Of a stretch of DNA of 64,000 nucleotides, positions 26,201 to 36,321 are shown piece after piece. The notes below the pieces were generated by a model. It did no database searches and had not been told where the DNA came from. It saw nothing but the letters and a program-made list of their open reading frames with translations. The stretch comes from Anaeramoeba flamelloides (taxonomy: Eukaryota > Metamonada > Anaeramoebidae): positions 1,488,001 to 1,552,000 of the forward strand of contig JANTQA010000045.1 of assembly GCA_027625915.1 (NCBI GenBank), written 5' to 3'. The first letter of the stretch is position 1. The number at the start of each line of letters is the position of its first letter. A program made the position numbers and the translations under genes.

Positions 26201-27115
26201 TTTTGAAAATCACAAAAAAAATAATATTAGCTAAAAATACTAAAAAAGAAAGTTTTTTCTGGGCTAATAATTTTATTCAAAATAAACTGTTTATTATAAT
26301 AATATTTTAAAAAACCTAAACCCTTTCTAATCTTTTTTTTTTTTATTTAGTTAAAATTTACTTTTCTTATTCATCTATTTCAAAAAAAAAAAAACAAACA
26401 AATAAATAAGACTTTCTAATATTTTATTCAACAATCCATATTTAAACCATTTATTTTGTTTTTTTCAAACAAGAAAAAAATCAAAAAGCAAATTCATTAT
26501 TTCAAAATATTTTCTGAATCCAAAACATAATTAATTGTAACAAATATCAAAATTTAAACTACATGTATTATAAAATAGAATTAAAGATTTAATTGATTTG
26601 TTTTCAAAATATTTGTTTGATAAACAATAAGAAAAACTTTTAGTTTTTTTATCAAGAAAACAATATGTTTAATAAAATATTTTTTTTTTTTTTTTATCTC
26701 TCGACTTTATTCCGAATTAATATAAATAAAAATAGATCCTTATGCAGGAATTTCTCTTAGATATATGCATCGGGGTGGTGGTCAAAGAGCTCGATTGCTA
26801 AGATTTGATTTTATTTGTGAGGAATCTGAAAATCCAGGTCATATTACCGAAATTGACGAAGACGCATCAAGTACACCAGTTACTGTAGTAACTTTTCCAA
26901 CTAAATGGGGGTGCCCTATCAATCCATGGTCGCCACTGCCAACACCAACGCCAAAACCCTGTCCTAGTAATAATTGCCCAACAGTTTCTCCAAAATCAAA
27001 TAATTCTACGCAAACAATTACAAGTGGGTATGCTTTTTTAGTTGTAATCATAATCTGTATAACAACTTTCGCGCTTGGAATTTTTATACGCGAATATCGT
27101 CATAAAAATAAATAA
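20245..27115 (+). CDS. Type I membrane protein with two MRH-like Cys-rich repeats; giant second intron
   Basis: Exons 20245-20541, 20739-21249 and 26736-27115 give about 395 residues in continuous phase. The N-terminus (LLVVLQLCFLFSLVTLL) is a signal peptide. Two similar Cys-rich repeats follow: the first with CQWTDPN and CSCC, the second with CKTIYNDQLYDL, CPCC, then DPYAGISLRYMHRGG and LLRFDFICEE. This layout, with two strands near the end of each repeat and a C-terminal Cys, resembles mannose-6-phosphate-receptor-homology (MRH) domains. Proline/threonine linkers (PSPTPTP, PLPTPTPKP) separate repeats and stalk. A single transmembrane segment near residues 366-385 and a short basic tail end the protein. 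A role in glycoprotein sorting in the secretory or endolysosomal system is inferred from the architecture. Intron 1 is 197 bp; intron 2 is 5,486 bp and holds repeats. Confidence 0.82.
21480..22070 (+). repeat. Dispersed repeat H, copy 1, left part
   Basis: Similar to about 29500-29760 in the same orientation, sharing AAAAAATCTACTTA and TTGTTTTTAAAA ... TTGATCCA. The similarity resumes at about 23035-23240 against 29815-29955 (ACTTTTTAATTTAATTATT), so roughly 950 bp at 22080-23030 interrupts this copy. Confidence 0.5.
22080..23720 (+). repeat. Dispersed repeat C, forward copy inside the 5.5 kb intron
   Basis: The left part (22150-22400: TTTTTTTATCC, then GTAAGCAGGATTA and AAAGGATATCTTTTC) matches 34010-34270, including the ending GTTTCCTTTTATxTCG. 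The right part (23190-23490) matches 34330-34620, ending with TGAAATTTCAACAAATTT. The inverted partner of the left terminus lies near 24700-24745. Noncoding. Confidence 0.55.
22620..22850. other. GC-richer island within the intron, with hairpin
   Basis: A block clearly less AT-rich than its surroundings. It holds a repeated GACTCGACAG and an inverted pair near 22790-22840 (GATCTGATCATGA against TCACGATCAGATC, one mismatch, about a 20-base loop). The related repeat near 34.3 kb lacks the block. It could be a structured RNA or a captured fragment; no family was recognised. Confidence 0.4.
24180..24745 (-). repeat. Dispersed repeat C, reverse copy
   Basis: Reverse-complement similarity to 23300-23480 (for example ATTTTATTTGAGTTCTTCTA region and AACGAAACAAGTTA) and, at 24700-24745, to the left terminus at 22150-22190. 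The forward and reverse copies may therefore be arms of one large palindromic element, 22150-24745. Confidence 0.5.
24755..25740 (+). repeat. Dispersed repeat B with short internal repeats
   Basis: Begins near AGTGCCGTAGAGTGCC, followed by TTTTCTTGAGGTTTTCTG. It then holds degenerate units of the form AACCTAACGAAAATC plus AAATAAATAGAAA, and several copies of ATCAAAGATTTTACTCTATT with CCTGGAAAA (near 24960, 25580 and 25660). Related blocks lie at 33575-34000 (reverse) and 52795-53190 (forward). Noncoding. Confidence 0.55.
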
Positions 27116-28803
27116 AAATTATATTTTACTTTTAATAATAATAAATCTTAATAATATGAATTATAATAATATTTCCTGGACGAGATTATTCAATAAATAA
27201 TTTTTGACTAAGTGTCAATAAATTAATATTTATTTTTTTACCTTTAACTGTTTCTTTTCTTAATTTTTTTTTTTTTTTAAATGTCTTGGGACAATCACTA
27301 TTTTAATTGTTTATAATTTATATTCCGAAATTAATGTTAATTTTTTATTAAATTAATAAAATAAACTCTTTTTCAGTAAAATGGGCCCAGTTTTATTGAA
27401 TAAATCGAACATATTCTATGAGTTTAATTCATAATTCTTCTCAAAATATTTTTTCAATTTTGAGGATATGATCATTTTTTTTTTTTTTTTTTGTTTTTTT
27501 TTTGTATTTTGATTTTTGCTTTTTTCATTTATTTTATCTTTTTTTTTTCTTGATAAGATTCAATTTCAAATCAAAAAAATTATGTTTGAAACTCCAAATT
27601 AACTTTAAGAAATTGAGGCTTTGTTATTTCTTTTAAAATGAATATACTTACAGCTGATAAATTCGAAATAATTTCAAAAAATTTTGGTTCTATTTATATT
27701 ATAACGAATCTTAGAAATGTACTTTTAAAATATTTTATATAAAACAGTTCTTGATAAAGAATATTTTGAGATTCTATTAATTTTAAAAAGTTTCTTTACT
27801 TTTAAACAATGAACAGCTTTATTCAAAGCAAGGTTAAAAACATCTACAAAATAAAAATGGAGAAAAAAAAATTCAAACATTTATATTAATTACCTTTTAT
27901 TAAATAATCTTATTGTCAATAATTTATATATTACTAAAGAAATTGAGATAAATTGCTTGAGAATTTACAATGTTGGGTCACAAATTCTTTCTCTTACTTT
28001 TTTGCTTTCCTGAAAAATTGAAAAATATATTCCTTTTCAGATTTTATATGAATTTACAAACTACAAATATTTATGAAAGTTAAATCAAAATAGATAAATT
28101 CCAAGAGAAAAAAATCATGAAATATAAAAAAATGGAAAATATCTAATGAAATTTTATCTGAGAATTTTTTGGGTAAATTTTTCTTTCATTGAACAATCTT
28201 CTCAAAAAAAAAAAATTGGGGAACATATTATTTTTTTGAAAACTGTGCTGGATACCTGATCATTAAAAGAAGTGAATAAAGACAAAAAAAGTGAAATTAG
28301 AAATAATATTAACTTGACTAAGATATTTCCAAAAAAGTTGGGAACTTGTTTTATATTTCATAAAAAATATTGTTGTTAGTTGGTCTATTCGTTAATTTTC
28401 AATAATTAATCAAGTTAAATATGAATACTAATTGAAATAATTACTCTGATATTTATTTCTAAACACGTTGGTTGATATTGTTTCATAAAGCCCAAAAAAT
28501 AAAAAACCCTTTTGTTTTAGAAAACAATACATCACCAATTTCAATAAAAATCTGGAAATATAAAAAGGGTGCAAATATTTTTTTAAATAATAATATGCAG
28601 TTTTAATGTTTTTTATTCTATTGAAAAATTTATCAAAATTGAAGTAGTTTTGAAAACTTTTTTTTTTTTTTTTTTTTTGATCAAAAAGAAAATAATAAAT
28701 AAAAATTTTCACTCACTATTAGAAATCCATTAAAATTAAGTTCAAAAATTTTTAATATCTTTTGTTTATTTAATAACATAATAAAAAATAATTGAATTAT
28801 AAT

Positions 28804-28856
<53 letters not shown>

Positions 28857-30781
28857 GTTGTTCAATAATTTCATATATTTAAATAATTTTGTGATGATTG
28901 GATTCAATAAATATATTTTAAAATAACAATACCCCCCCTTTTTTGGACATAGCTTATTTGCTCAAAAATAAATGTAATAAAAATTCATTCAAATTTCAAA
29001 AAAACATTCCAAAAGATTTAAACAATGTAAATTGTTTAATTCTGTAAATTAGTTTTACTGATATTTCTCCTTACAGAATTGGCCCTTTTTATAATTTTTT
29101 TTTCTTCTTATAATTTGTTTTTTTTTTTAGATAACAAAATTAAAAATTTGTAAAATATGGTTTTATGATAAACAACAATGTTCAAAACTGATTTTAAATA
29201 ATTAAAAAAATCTGAAATAATTTTTTCTTTAATTAAATTCACTTTTTATTCACCCAAAACTTGTTTTTGTTAAATTCGGATATTTTGTTATATATTTTCA
29301 AATATTCTGACTCTTTTTTAAACTTTTTTGAAGTTTTCAATTTAATCAAAGTGTAAAAGTTTTTTAGAATTGTCGAACTGTAAACTTTAAAAAAATTTCA
29401 AATAAAATTTAATAACAAATTCAAAAAAAAATTACACATCTTTAAATTGAAACATGGTGTAAAAATATGATGACTAAAAGACCAAACTAGACTTAAACTA
29501 TTTACCAAAATGAATAATTTGTTTTTAAAAGTTGATCCAATTTTTTCATTTTTGAAAGATTCAAAATCTCTAACTTCTTTCTGAAACTTTCAAAAAAAAG
29601 ATATTTTCATTAAAAAAGAAAAAAATCGTATTGTTTATGAATGAAACATATAAAAACACAAATTGATAACAAAACTAAGTTTTAGAATAACTTTGTATAA
29701 AAAATCTACTTATTTTTCAAAAACCTTACAAAAATTATTATTTACCTTTAAAAAAAAAGACTTTTACAATTCAAAGAACAGTTCAAATCAAAATTTTCCT
29801 TTTGTTTAATAATAAATCTGAGAAAAATAACCAATCCTTGGAGTAAAAAATGATACCAAAACACTTTTTAAAATCATTTAAAATTCAACTTATTTCTGAA
29901 AAAAAATACTTTTTAATTTAATTATTTATATTCAATAATTAATAACCCAATCTTAATTTTTTTTTCAGTGGGTTTTTAAAAACCCAAAGATTAAAGGTAT
30001 CAATAGAATTTACAATTTGTTCTGAATTTTTAAATATTTTCAAACTAATTCTAATTAATAATTCTAATAAAAAAAAAAAAAAGTAAAAAATATTATCAAA
30101 TAACTGATTGTAATAATTAACTGCATCTCTATTATACTCTCAATATTTGAAAAAGAATATTTCCTAATCTTTTAAATTTCAAGAAATTTGATAAATATTT
30201 GTAAATAAAACTAAAGGAGTGATTTTTTTAGATCTTCCATGAATTCATTATTTGTGTTTATTTTTTATTGAATTTTTAAAATAAGATTAAAATTGAGATC
30301 GTTTTTTATTCATACAAACTCTCAGAAATTACTCAATGAGAGATTTCTTCAAAATAAATATGTGATTTTGGCAAATTTAATTTTTTCTCTTTTGATAAAT
30401 AAAAATCCAAATCACAAAAGAATCAGTATCTTTTTACTGAAAATTTCATTGGGAAAAAGGAATTCTTTTTAAAAACATAATTCTTTTCGTTAAAGTTGAC
30501 AAATGAAGTTGATTATCGGGTTTAATTGTATCCTGTGTAAATAATCACTCTACTGCCTCTGGGAAAACAATAAATAAGAGTTACTAACCCCTTAAAAAAA
30601 ATTCGTAACTTTTTTACAAGTCTATAATAGAATATTTGTAGATTTTTTTTTAGGCTTTGTTGTTAATTTTCAAAAAAAAACAGTTTAATTCTTTTTTTAT
30701 TTTATTTTGGTTGACTAATCTTTTAAAAAAAAACTGTTTTATTGTTTGTGTTTTGATCTAAAGATTCTGTTTGTTTTGAGT
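27116..30781. other. Gene-poor region with repeat H copy 2 and an AT microsatellite
   Basis: No splice-bounded open frame was seen. About 29150-29960 is the second copy of repeat H, without the interruption found at 22080-23030. An (AT)n tract runs from about 28809 to 28853. Poly-T runs lie near 27478 and 28657. A hairpin GGGTTTTTAAAAACCC sits near 29970-29986. Confidence 0.5.
28809..28853. repeat. (AT)n microsatellite
   Basis: An uninterrupted alternating AT tract of about 45 bp. Confidence 0.9.
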
Positions 30782-30982
30782 TTAACATTTTTTTTTTTCT
30801 TCGTCTTCTTGTTCTTCATTTTCTTTGTGTTTTAAAAGTTCCATTCCTGACATTTGGGTGTAGAAATCGAAAATTTGACGACACTCGCTATTTCTATTGA
30901 ACACACAATGCTGATAAAGTTGGGATTTATCAAAAATTAGTTTGTGAGTAGCTTCAATAATTAAAGACTGCCGAAAATCCAT
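30782..30982 (-). CDS. Small hypothetical protein, 66 residues
   Basis: The frame starts at an ATG (MDFRQSLIIEATHKLIF), continues through QHCVFNRNSECRQIFDFYTQ, and ends in an acidic/basic tail (KENEEQEDEEKKKC). Base composition is less AT-rich than the flanks and amino-acid use is balanced, unlike the surrounding chance frames. Two Cys separated by seven residues are present, but the pattern is not a recognised twin CX9C. I do not recognise a family. It could also be the first exon of a longer gene, though no clear donor was identified. It lies about 960 bp upstream of the eS6 gene on the opposite strand. Confidence 0.45.
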   Translation of the reverse strand: MDFRQSLIIEATHKLIFDKSQLYQHCVFNRNSECRQIFDFYTQMSGMELLKHKENEEQEDEEKKKC

Positions 30983-31945
30983 TTAAAAAACAATGAAAAA
31001 AAATGAAAAACATCTAACTTTCAAAAAACCTATATAAAGTCCAAGAATAGTTCTTTTCCACTAAAAGTTGTTTGTAATTAGAAAAAAAACCATTGTATTG
31101 GTTTTGTTTCAGTATTTTGGTTATTGACTTTATAAAAGATCTCAAAAATAGATAACAATTTTTTATTATTTGAAAAATACCAAAAGAAAAAGGGTTTGTA
31201 AAACCAAAACGCAGTAATAGGCCTTAAACTAAAAAAAAGACTTTCAATTCTTATATGAGTTATTTTTAAACCAATCTCATTATTCTTCGTCTTGCCGTTG
31301 TTTTCTAACTTTTTCAAACCAAAATATTTCTATTTGGTCAAAAGGTAAAACCAGAGAACAACTGATTTCAAATAATTAGAGTAACTTTACTAGATTTTGT
31401 TCAACCTTTTCAGGAAAGCAGAGCGCAATTTCTAGTCAATTAAGTGTGATTTTCAAAGTCTTTTCTGAAGATCGTATGTTTTTTCTTTTTCTTGTAAAAA
31501 ACAAAATTTAGGAAAAATGAAATAAAAAAAGTGTTTTGTGAAAAATTACCAAAAAAGAAATTCTGTATTCTTGCACTTTGATCAAAGCCTCAAAGGATTA
31601 ATGAAAGAAAGTATACAATCAGTTGGCTAATTTAAATACAGAAATCAAGAACAAGGGATAATAATAGATAAGTATTTGACAAGAAATTATTAATTGAACA
31701 CTTTATCATTTTTTTTTCTTTTATCTACCAATAAATTATAAAAGGTAAATATTTTTCATTTTGATTAAAAACCAAACCAAACCAATCTTTTCAAATAAAC
31801 TAACCTTGTCCTTGTTTTTTTCTTTCAACAAGCTATTTTGCTTTTCTTTATTTTTATTTTATTTTTTTTTTATTTTTTTTCTTTGCTTTTCTTCTCTTTC
31901 ATTTTTTTCTTTTATCATTTGTAATTTTCAAGATTTTTAGAATTC
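30983..31945. promoter_or_regulatory. Upstream region of the eS6 gene
   Basis: AT-rich, with an almost pure pyrimidine stretch at about 31820-31920 just before the ATG. Such T/C tracts could be a leader or the tract of a 5' UTR intron ending at a TTTTTAG about 8 bases before the start codon. No TATA box can be singled out in this composition. Confidence 0.35.
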
Positions 31946-32746
31946 ATGAAACTTAACATTGCCAACCCAGTCACTGGATTACAGAAGGTAATTGACATTG
32001 ACGACGAAAGAAAGCTTGCCTATTTCTGGGAAAAGCGAATAAGCCAAGAGATCATTGGCGATCCACTTGGGGAAGAATTCAAGGGATACATTTTCAAAAT
32101 CACCGGAGGAAATGATAAGCAAGGTTTCCCAATGATGCAAGGTGTTCTTGTTTCCACACGTGCCAGACTCTTATTAAGAGAAGGTCACCCATGTTATCGC
32201 CCAAAAAGAAAAGGAGAAAGAATTAGACGTAACGTAAGAGGATGTATCTTGGGACCAGATCTAGGTGTAATCAATTTAATTGTTGTTAAGAAGGGCGAGA
32301 ATGACATTGCCGGTCTTACCGATAGCATTGTCCCAAGAAGACTCGGACCAAAAAGAGCCAACAACATCAGAAAATTGTTTGCCCTCAAAAAAGACGAAGA
32401 CGTCCGTAAATATGCCATCAGAAGAGAAGTGCAACCAAAAAACGAAGGTGGAAAGATTAAAACCAAGGCACCAAAAATCCAAAGACTGATCACCCCAAAG
32501 CTTTTAAGAAGAAAACGCGAAAAGATCTCCCAAAAAAGAGCCAGATTCCTTAAAAACAAAAAACAAAAGGAATGGTACAAGAACATTGTTAAACAAAGAA
32601 GAAAAGAAGCCACAAGATACCAAAGAAGAAAGGACGCCAAAAATAGATCTGAAAAGGATATTGCTCATCTTAAAAAGAAAAAAGAACGTAAAAAAAAGAG
32701 AAGACTTATTAGAAAAGAGAAAAGAATTCAAAACAAAAAAAAATAA
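31946..32746 (+). CDS. RPS6: 40S ribosomal protein eS6
   Basis: 266 residues, intronless in the coding part. The sequence begins [16 protein letters not shown] and follows the eS6 family throughout: [76 protein letters not shown] and [18 protein letters not shown]. eS6 is a small-subunit protein near the mRNA path and the target of S6 kinases in many eukaryotes. The C-terminal 60 residues are almost only Lys/Arg helix; the animal RRLSSLRAS phospho-cluster is replaced by RRLIRKEKR without serine. The coding region is far less AT-rich than its flanks, consistent with high expression. Confidence 0.97.
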   Translation: MKLNIANPVTGLQKVIDIDDERKLAYFWEKRISQEIIGDPLGEEFKGYIFKITGGNDKQGFPMMQGVLVSTRARLLLREGHPCYRPKRKGERIRRNVRGCILGPDLGVINLIVVKKGENDIAGLTDSIVPRRLGPKRANNIRKLFALKKDEDVRKYAIRREVQPKNEGGKIKTKAPKIQRLITPKLLRRKREKISQKRARFLKNKKQKEWYKNIVKQRRKEATRYQRRKDAKNRSEKDIAHLKKKKERKKKRRLIRKEKRIQNKKK

Positions 32747-33200
32747 TTAACAAACAATAGATTCATTTCATTTTGATTTTTTTTTTTTTTATTCTTTGAA
32801 AAATGAATGTCAAGAAAAAAAATTAAAATGAATTCTTGAAAAGACAAAAATATGAATTGGGAAAATAGATTTTAAATATTAATAAATAATTTCTTATTCA
32901 TAGATCCAAATCTTTTGATTAAAATTATTAATAAAAATTATAATATTCCTCATTTTATGAACATGTTCTTCGAAATTGTCTTGAATTTTTCTTTTCAAAT
33001 ATGGAAAAAGAAAGTGATTCCCAAAAAGTGAAAAACCAACACTTTTAAGAATTCTTTTGTTTGTGTTGATCAGCCAAATTATTGATACGTTTTATAATTA
33101 TAGTTTTATATATTATTGTTGAAAAAAAATATGTATTTTTTTTGTTTTTTTTTATGATTGAAGGAGCTGATTCAACATAATTACCGAATGTTTGCTGTTA
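32747..33200. other. 3' flank of eS6, no gene seen
   Basis: AT-rich spacer with T-runs just after the stop codon. The sequence immediately left of 33201 (GGAGCTGATTCAACA, then TACC) resembles 22085-22125, so it belongs to the dispersed repeat into which the next element inserted. Confidence 0.4.
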
Positions 33201-33571
33201 CAGCCAATTTAGTCAACTTGTGAATTTTTTTCTTTCCTTTCGTAATATAACGTGAAACAAAAAAATTGTTTAAAGCATTTTTCTCTTTCATCGTGTTGTA
33301 ACAAAAATTGTTTCGTTTCAACTTGTTAAGGTTTCATTCTGAAACATTACAAAAATTCTTGCTTTTAAAGGCACCTAAACCTTCATTAGAGCCAATCTAT
33401 TCAACTTGAGAATTTTTCAATCATTATGAAGTTTAACTTGAAAGAAAAAAATTGCTTTAAGCAATTTTTGTTACAACACGATGAAAGAGAAAAATGCTTT
33501 AAACAATTTTTTTGTTTCACGTTATATTACGAAAGGAAAGAAAAAAATTCACAAGTTGAATAAATTGGCTG
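33201..33571. mobile_element. Young foldback miniature element with about 110-bp arms
   Basis: Left arm 33201-33311 begins CAGCCAATTTAGTCAACTTG. The right arm (about 33461-33571), read on the other strand, is the same with one difference (TTTATTC for TTTAGTC). TA dinucleotides flank both ends (33199-33200 and 33572-33573), as left by Tc1/mariner-type transposition. A third, diverged direct copy of the left arm lies inside at about 33391-33460 (GAGCCAATCTATTCAACTTG). The interior is noncoding. Near identity of the arms suggests a recent origin. Confidence 0.85.
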
Positions 33572-33574
33572 TAG

Positions 33575-34640
33575 GTTTTTCATAATTTAAAAGAATTGAG
33601 TTAAATCTTTGATTTTGCAATATTTTTTTTTTTTTGAATTAGGGAAAAGCTAGGTTACTTTCCATTAGGTTTTTTTTAATTTTAGAAATTATAAGAAATT
33701 ATCTAAAATTAAAAAAAACCTAGACACTCTATGGCACTCTACGACATTCTACGGCACTTGAGGGTACTTGGCTGGAACTTTCATTAGTGTTTTTTTTTTT
33801 TTAATATACGAAATAAACTGAAATTTCATTTAATTTGTGGTTTATTTCCAGTATTTAAAAGAATTTAGTTAAATCTTTCATTTTCCTCTATTCTTTTGAA
33901 TTCCTGAAAACCTCCGTTAGGTTTTTTTCTAATTTAAGAAATTAAAAAAAAACTAGGCCTTCCAAAGCATTCTACGACACTTTTTGAAACTATAAATTTA
34001 TTTCAATTTTTTTTTATCCGTTGTATTCTGTAGGCAAGATTATATCTTATAGGATATCTTTTCAGTCAAGAAAAAATGTAAAGAAAAAAAATTTTTTTTT
34101 GAACAAAGAAAAGAAAAAAAGAAAAATATTCAAGAGAAATAAAAGAGAGTCAAACAAATAATAAAATAAGTCAAAAGTTAATTAAACATTTTGTATAGAA
34201 TACCAAGTATTGAAAGGATTGTTTTTTGTTTCCTTTTATTTCGATTTTTTATGGATCAGCACCATAATTTATTTTCATAAATAAATAAAAAAAATGACAC
34301 AGAATGTACTTAATTCCAAAATTTTTGACACAGTTTAAACAGTTGAAAGAATAACAATAATACAAATTTATATATGTTATCAAAATAATTTTGATTTTAT
34401 TAAAAAATATTTTTATCATTTTTTATCTTTTAAATTTTTTTTTCCAATTTTTTCCAGTTGCGTATTCTGTTTTGCATGATTTATATATTTTTTTGTCTGA
34501 TAGAAGGTTAGTGTTGAGTTTGTTAAATTGAAAAATTCACATACGGTGAGTTGATGATATCTAACCTATTTGATCTATCAATGATGTTTTGTGAAATTTC
34601 AACAAATTTGCCCAGACTATACCCCCTTAATCAGATCAAA
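33575..34640. repeat. Dispersed repeats B (reverse) and C (forward)
   Basis: 33575-34000 is repeat B read on the minus strand (GTGCCGTAGAATGTCG, GTGCCATAGAGTGTC, and ATCAAAGATTTAAC). 34010-34640 is repeat C, sharing GGCAAGATTATATC, AGGATATCTTTTC and TGAAATTTCAACAAATTTGC with 22.1-23.5 kb. Noncoding. Confidence 0.55.
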
Positions 34641-35099
34641 ATACCGATAAGGACTAATAATAAAAGTGTTTCTTTTCTTTTTTGAAAGATTGTTTATTAG
34701 AATTTGTAAAAGTTTAATACTTCATGATTAATCTTCATTTGATAAAACCATGATACAAAAAGACACATTCAGTCCAAGAAGTGTTTTGGGAGGATTTTTT
34801 CAAAACTTTTAAATATAGAGTGATTTTTATTTATTATTTTCTATTAATAAATTACTTCCAATGTTATTTATTTATAGCAAATTTATTTTTCACTAATTAC
34901 ATTATCTTTTATTGTTATTTTTTTATCAAATATCAATTGTTTGAAAGTCCATTGAAAAAAAAACCATAGTTATAAAAATAATTTTTGATGTAATTTGTCA
35001 AACCAAAAATTCTGTAAGAAAAGAAAATGATTAATACACATTAGGATGCAATTTGAAAAAAAAAAAAAAAAAATATTTTAGATATATAAGTAGATTTAT
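34641..35099. other. Spacer before the LINE, no gene seen
   Basis: AT-rich; a Phe/Tyr-rich frame at 34781-34969 has no domain. The exact 5' limit of the LINE to the right is not visible. Confidence 0.4.
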
Positions 35100-35172
35100 C
35101 ATTTTACTTTCTGAATTAAGAATGTCTCTTTTGGATAACCAGTTCAAAATTGAAGTAAATTCTTTAAACTGA

Positions 35173-36321
35173 AAATCTTCTAACCAATTAATTTCAAGTG
35201 TTTTTTATTTTTTTTTATTTTTGAGAGAGATTGAACCACTCAAAAATAAAAGATATAAAATTTTGATCAAGGCTAAAATACTTAGAGAGTTAAAAGAAAA
35301 AATACATACAAAAAGAAAAAAACTCGAAAAAAAAATTTTGACCAAAAAAAAAGAAATCAACGAGAATGAGATGAATTTGGATAAAGATCCAGACTCTAAT
35401 TCACCTTTAGTAAAATCCAAAATAGGAACTACCCTTTGCGATGGAGGATCAAAATCACGAGGGGATAGTACCCATATTGAGGATACTAAAGTAAATAATG
35501 AGATTGTACCCGTCAAGAGTCAGTCCTCCAATGACCAGGAAAATCAAAGCGAATTAAAAAACAAACACAATAATAACATCTCAACGGTCTCAACGGTTTC
35601 AAAAAAAAGTAAAAAAAATGAAACAAAAAATGAAACAAAAAACCAAACCATAAATAAAACAAAAACGGATAAAGAAAAAGAAAAAGAAAAATATAACCGT
35701 CTATTTAACAACAATCAAATTATGGCAGGAAAAAACAAAAAAGAAACCAGAGAAAAACCCGAAAACTTAAAAGAAAAAAAACTCGGAGAATCCGAAACGA
35801 ACTCTAAAAAATTTGGAAAAAAAGAGAATAACTCTGAGAATAAATACCCAAATACCAACATAGAACAGAGAGAATTTTCAGAAATTGAATCAGATAACAA
35901 TTTAACCCGGGACCAAACACAAATTCATTCCAACATGCTAAGTGGGGGAAAATTCGACCTTGATTTTGATGAGATTGAAGTCGAGCCAATACCCAATTCA
36001 ATAGATGAAATTGAAACCAAACTAAGACAAAAACTAAGTCTAAAAAAAGAAAGAATCGTGTTTGATCAAGAAAAAGGTCAAATAAAATGCCTTTCAATGA
36101 ATGATAAAAACCAAAACCAATGTACAAAATGCGCAATAAAAAACCACTACTTCTGCGAAATCTGCTTAGAAAAACACAAGTCAAATAAAAGGATTTCGAA
36201 AAACATCAAAAAATTGATTAACAAATTTATTGAATTATCAATAAAAGATAACTCAATAATAAATCAAAAAAATGAGAGGAAATTACAAGATCATCAATGG
36301 ACATTAAAGGGGGCACCATAG
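35173..36321 (+). CDS. LINE ORF1 protein with B-box-like zinc cluster
   Basis: The frame is open from 35173; the first ATG in frame is at 35371. The start is therefore either upstream of a 5'-truncated end or at 35371 (about 316 residues). The N-terminus is highly basic and likely coiled coil; the middle is charged and low-complexity (Asn/Lys/Glu). Near the C-terminus is a Cys/His cluster (CTKCAIKNHYFCEICLEKHK) with the spacing of a B-box type zinc finger. ORF1 proteins of LINEs bind their own RNA; zinc clusters in them are usually of the CCHC kind, so this one is uncommon. ORF1 overlaps the start of ORF2 by 25 bases in another frame. Confidence 0.75.
   Translation, partial: KSSNQLISSVFYFFLFLREIEPLKNKRYKILIKAKILRELKEKIHTKRKKLEKKILTKKKEINENEMNLDKDPDSNSPLVKSKIGTTLCDGGSKSRGDSTHIEDTKVNNEIVPVKSQSSNDQENQSELKNKHNNNISTVSTVSKKSKKNETKNETKNQTINKTKTDKEKEKEKYNRLFNNNQIMAGKNKKETREKPENLKEKKLGESETNSKKFGKKENNSENKYPNTNIEQREFSEIESDNNLTRDQTQIHSNMLSGGKFDLDFDEIEVEPIPNSIDEIETKLRQKLSLKKERIVFDQEKGQIKCLSMNDKNQNQCTKCAIKNHYFCEICLEKHKSNKRISKNIKKLINKFIELSIKDNSIINQKNERKLQDHQWTLKGAP

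Noticed and set aside
32194-32640. 148-residue minus-strand open frame
   Set aside because: It is the antisense shadow of the Lys/Arg-rich eS6 gene and its peptide is Leu/Phe-rich with no domain.
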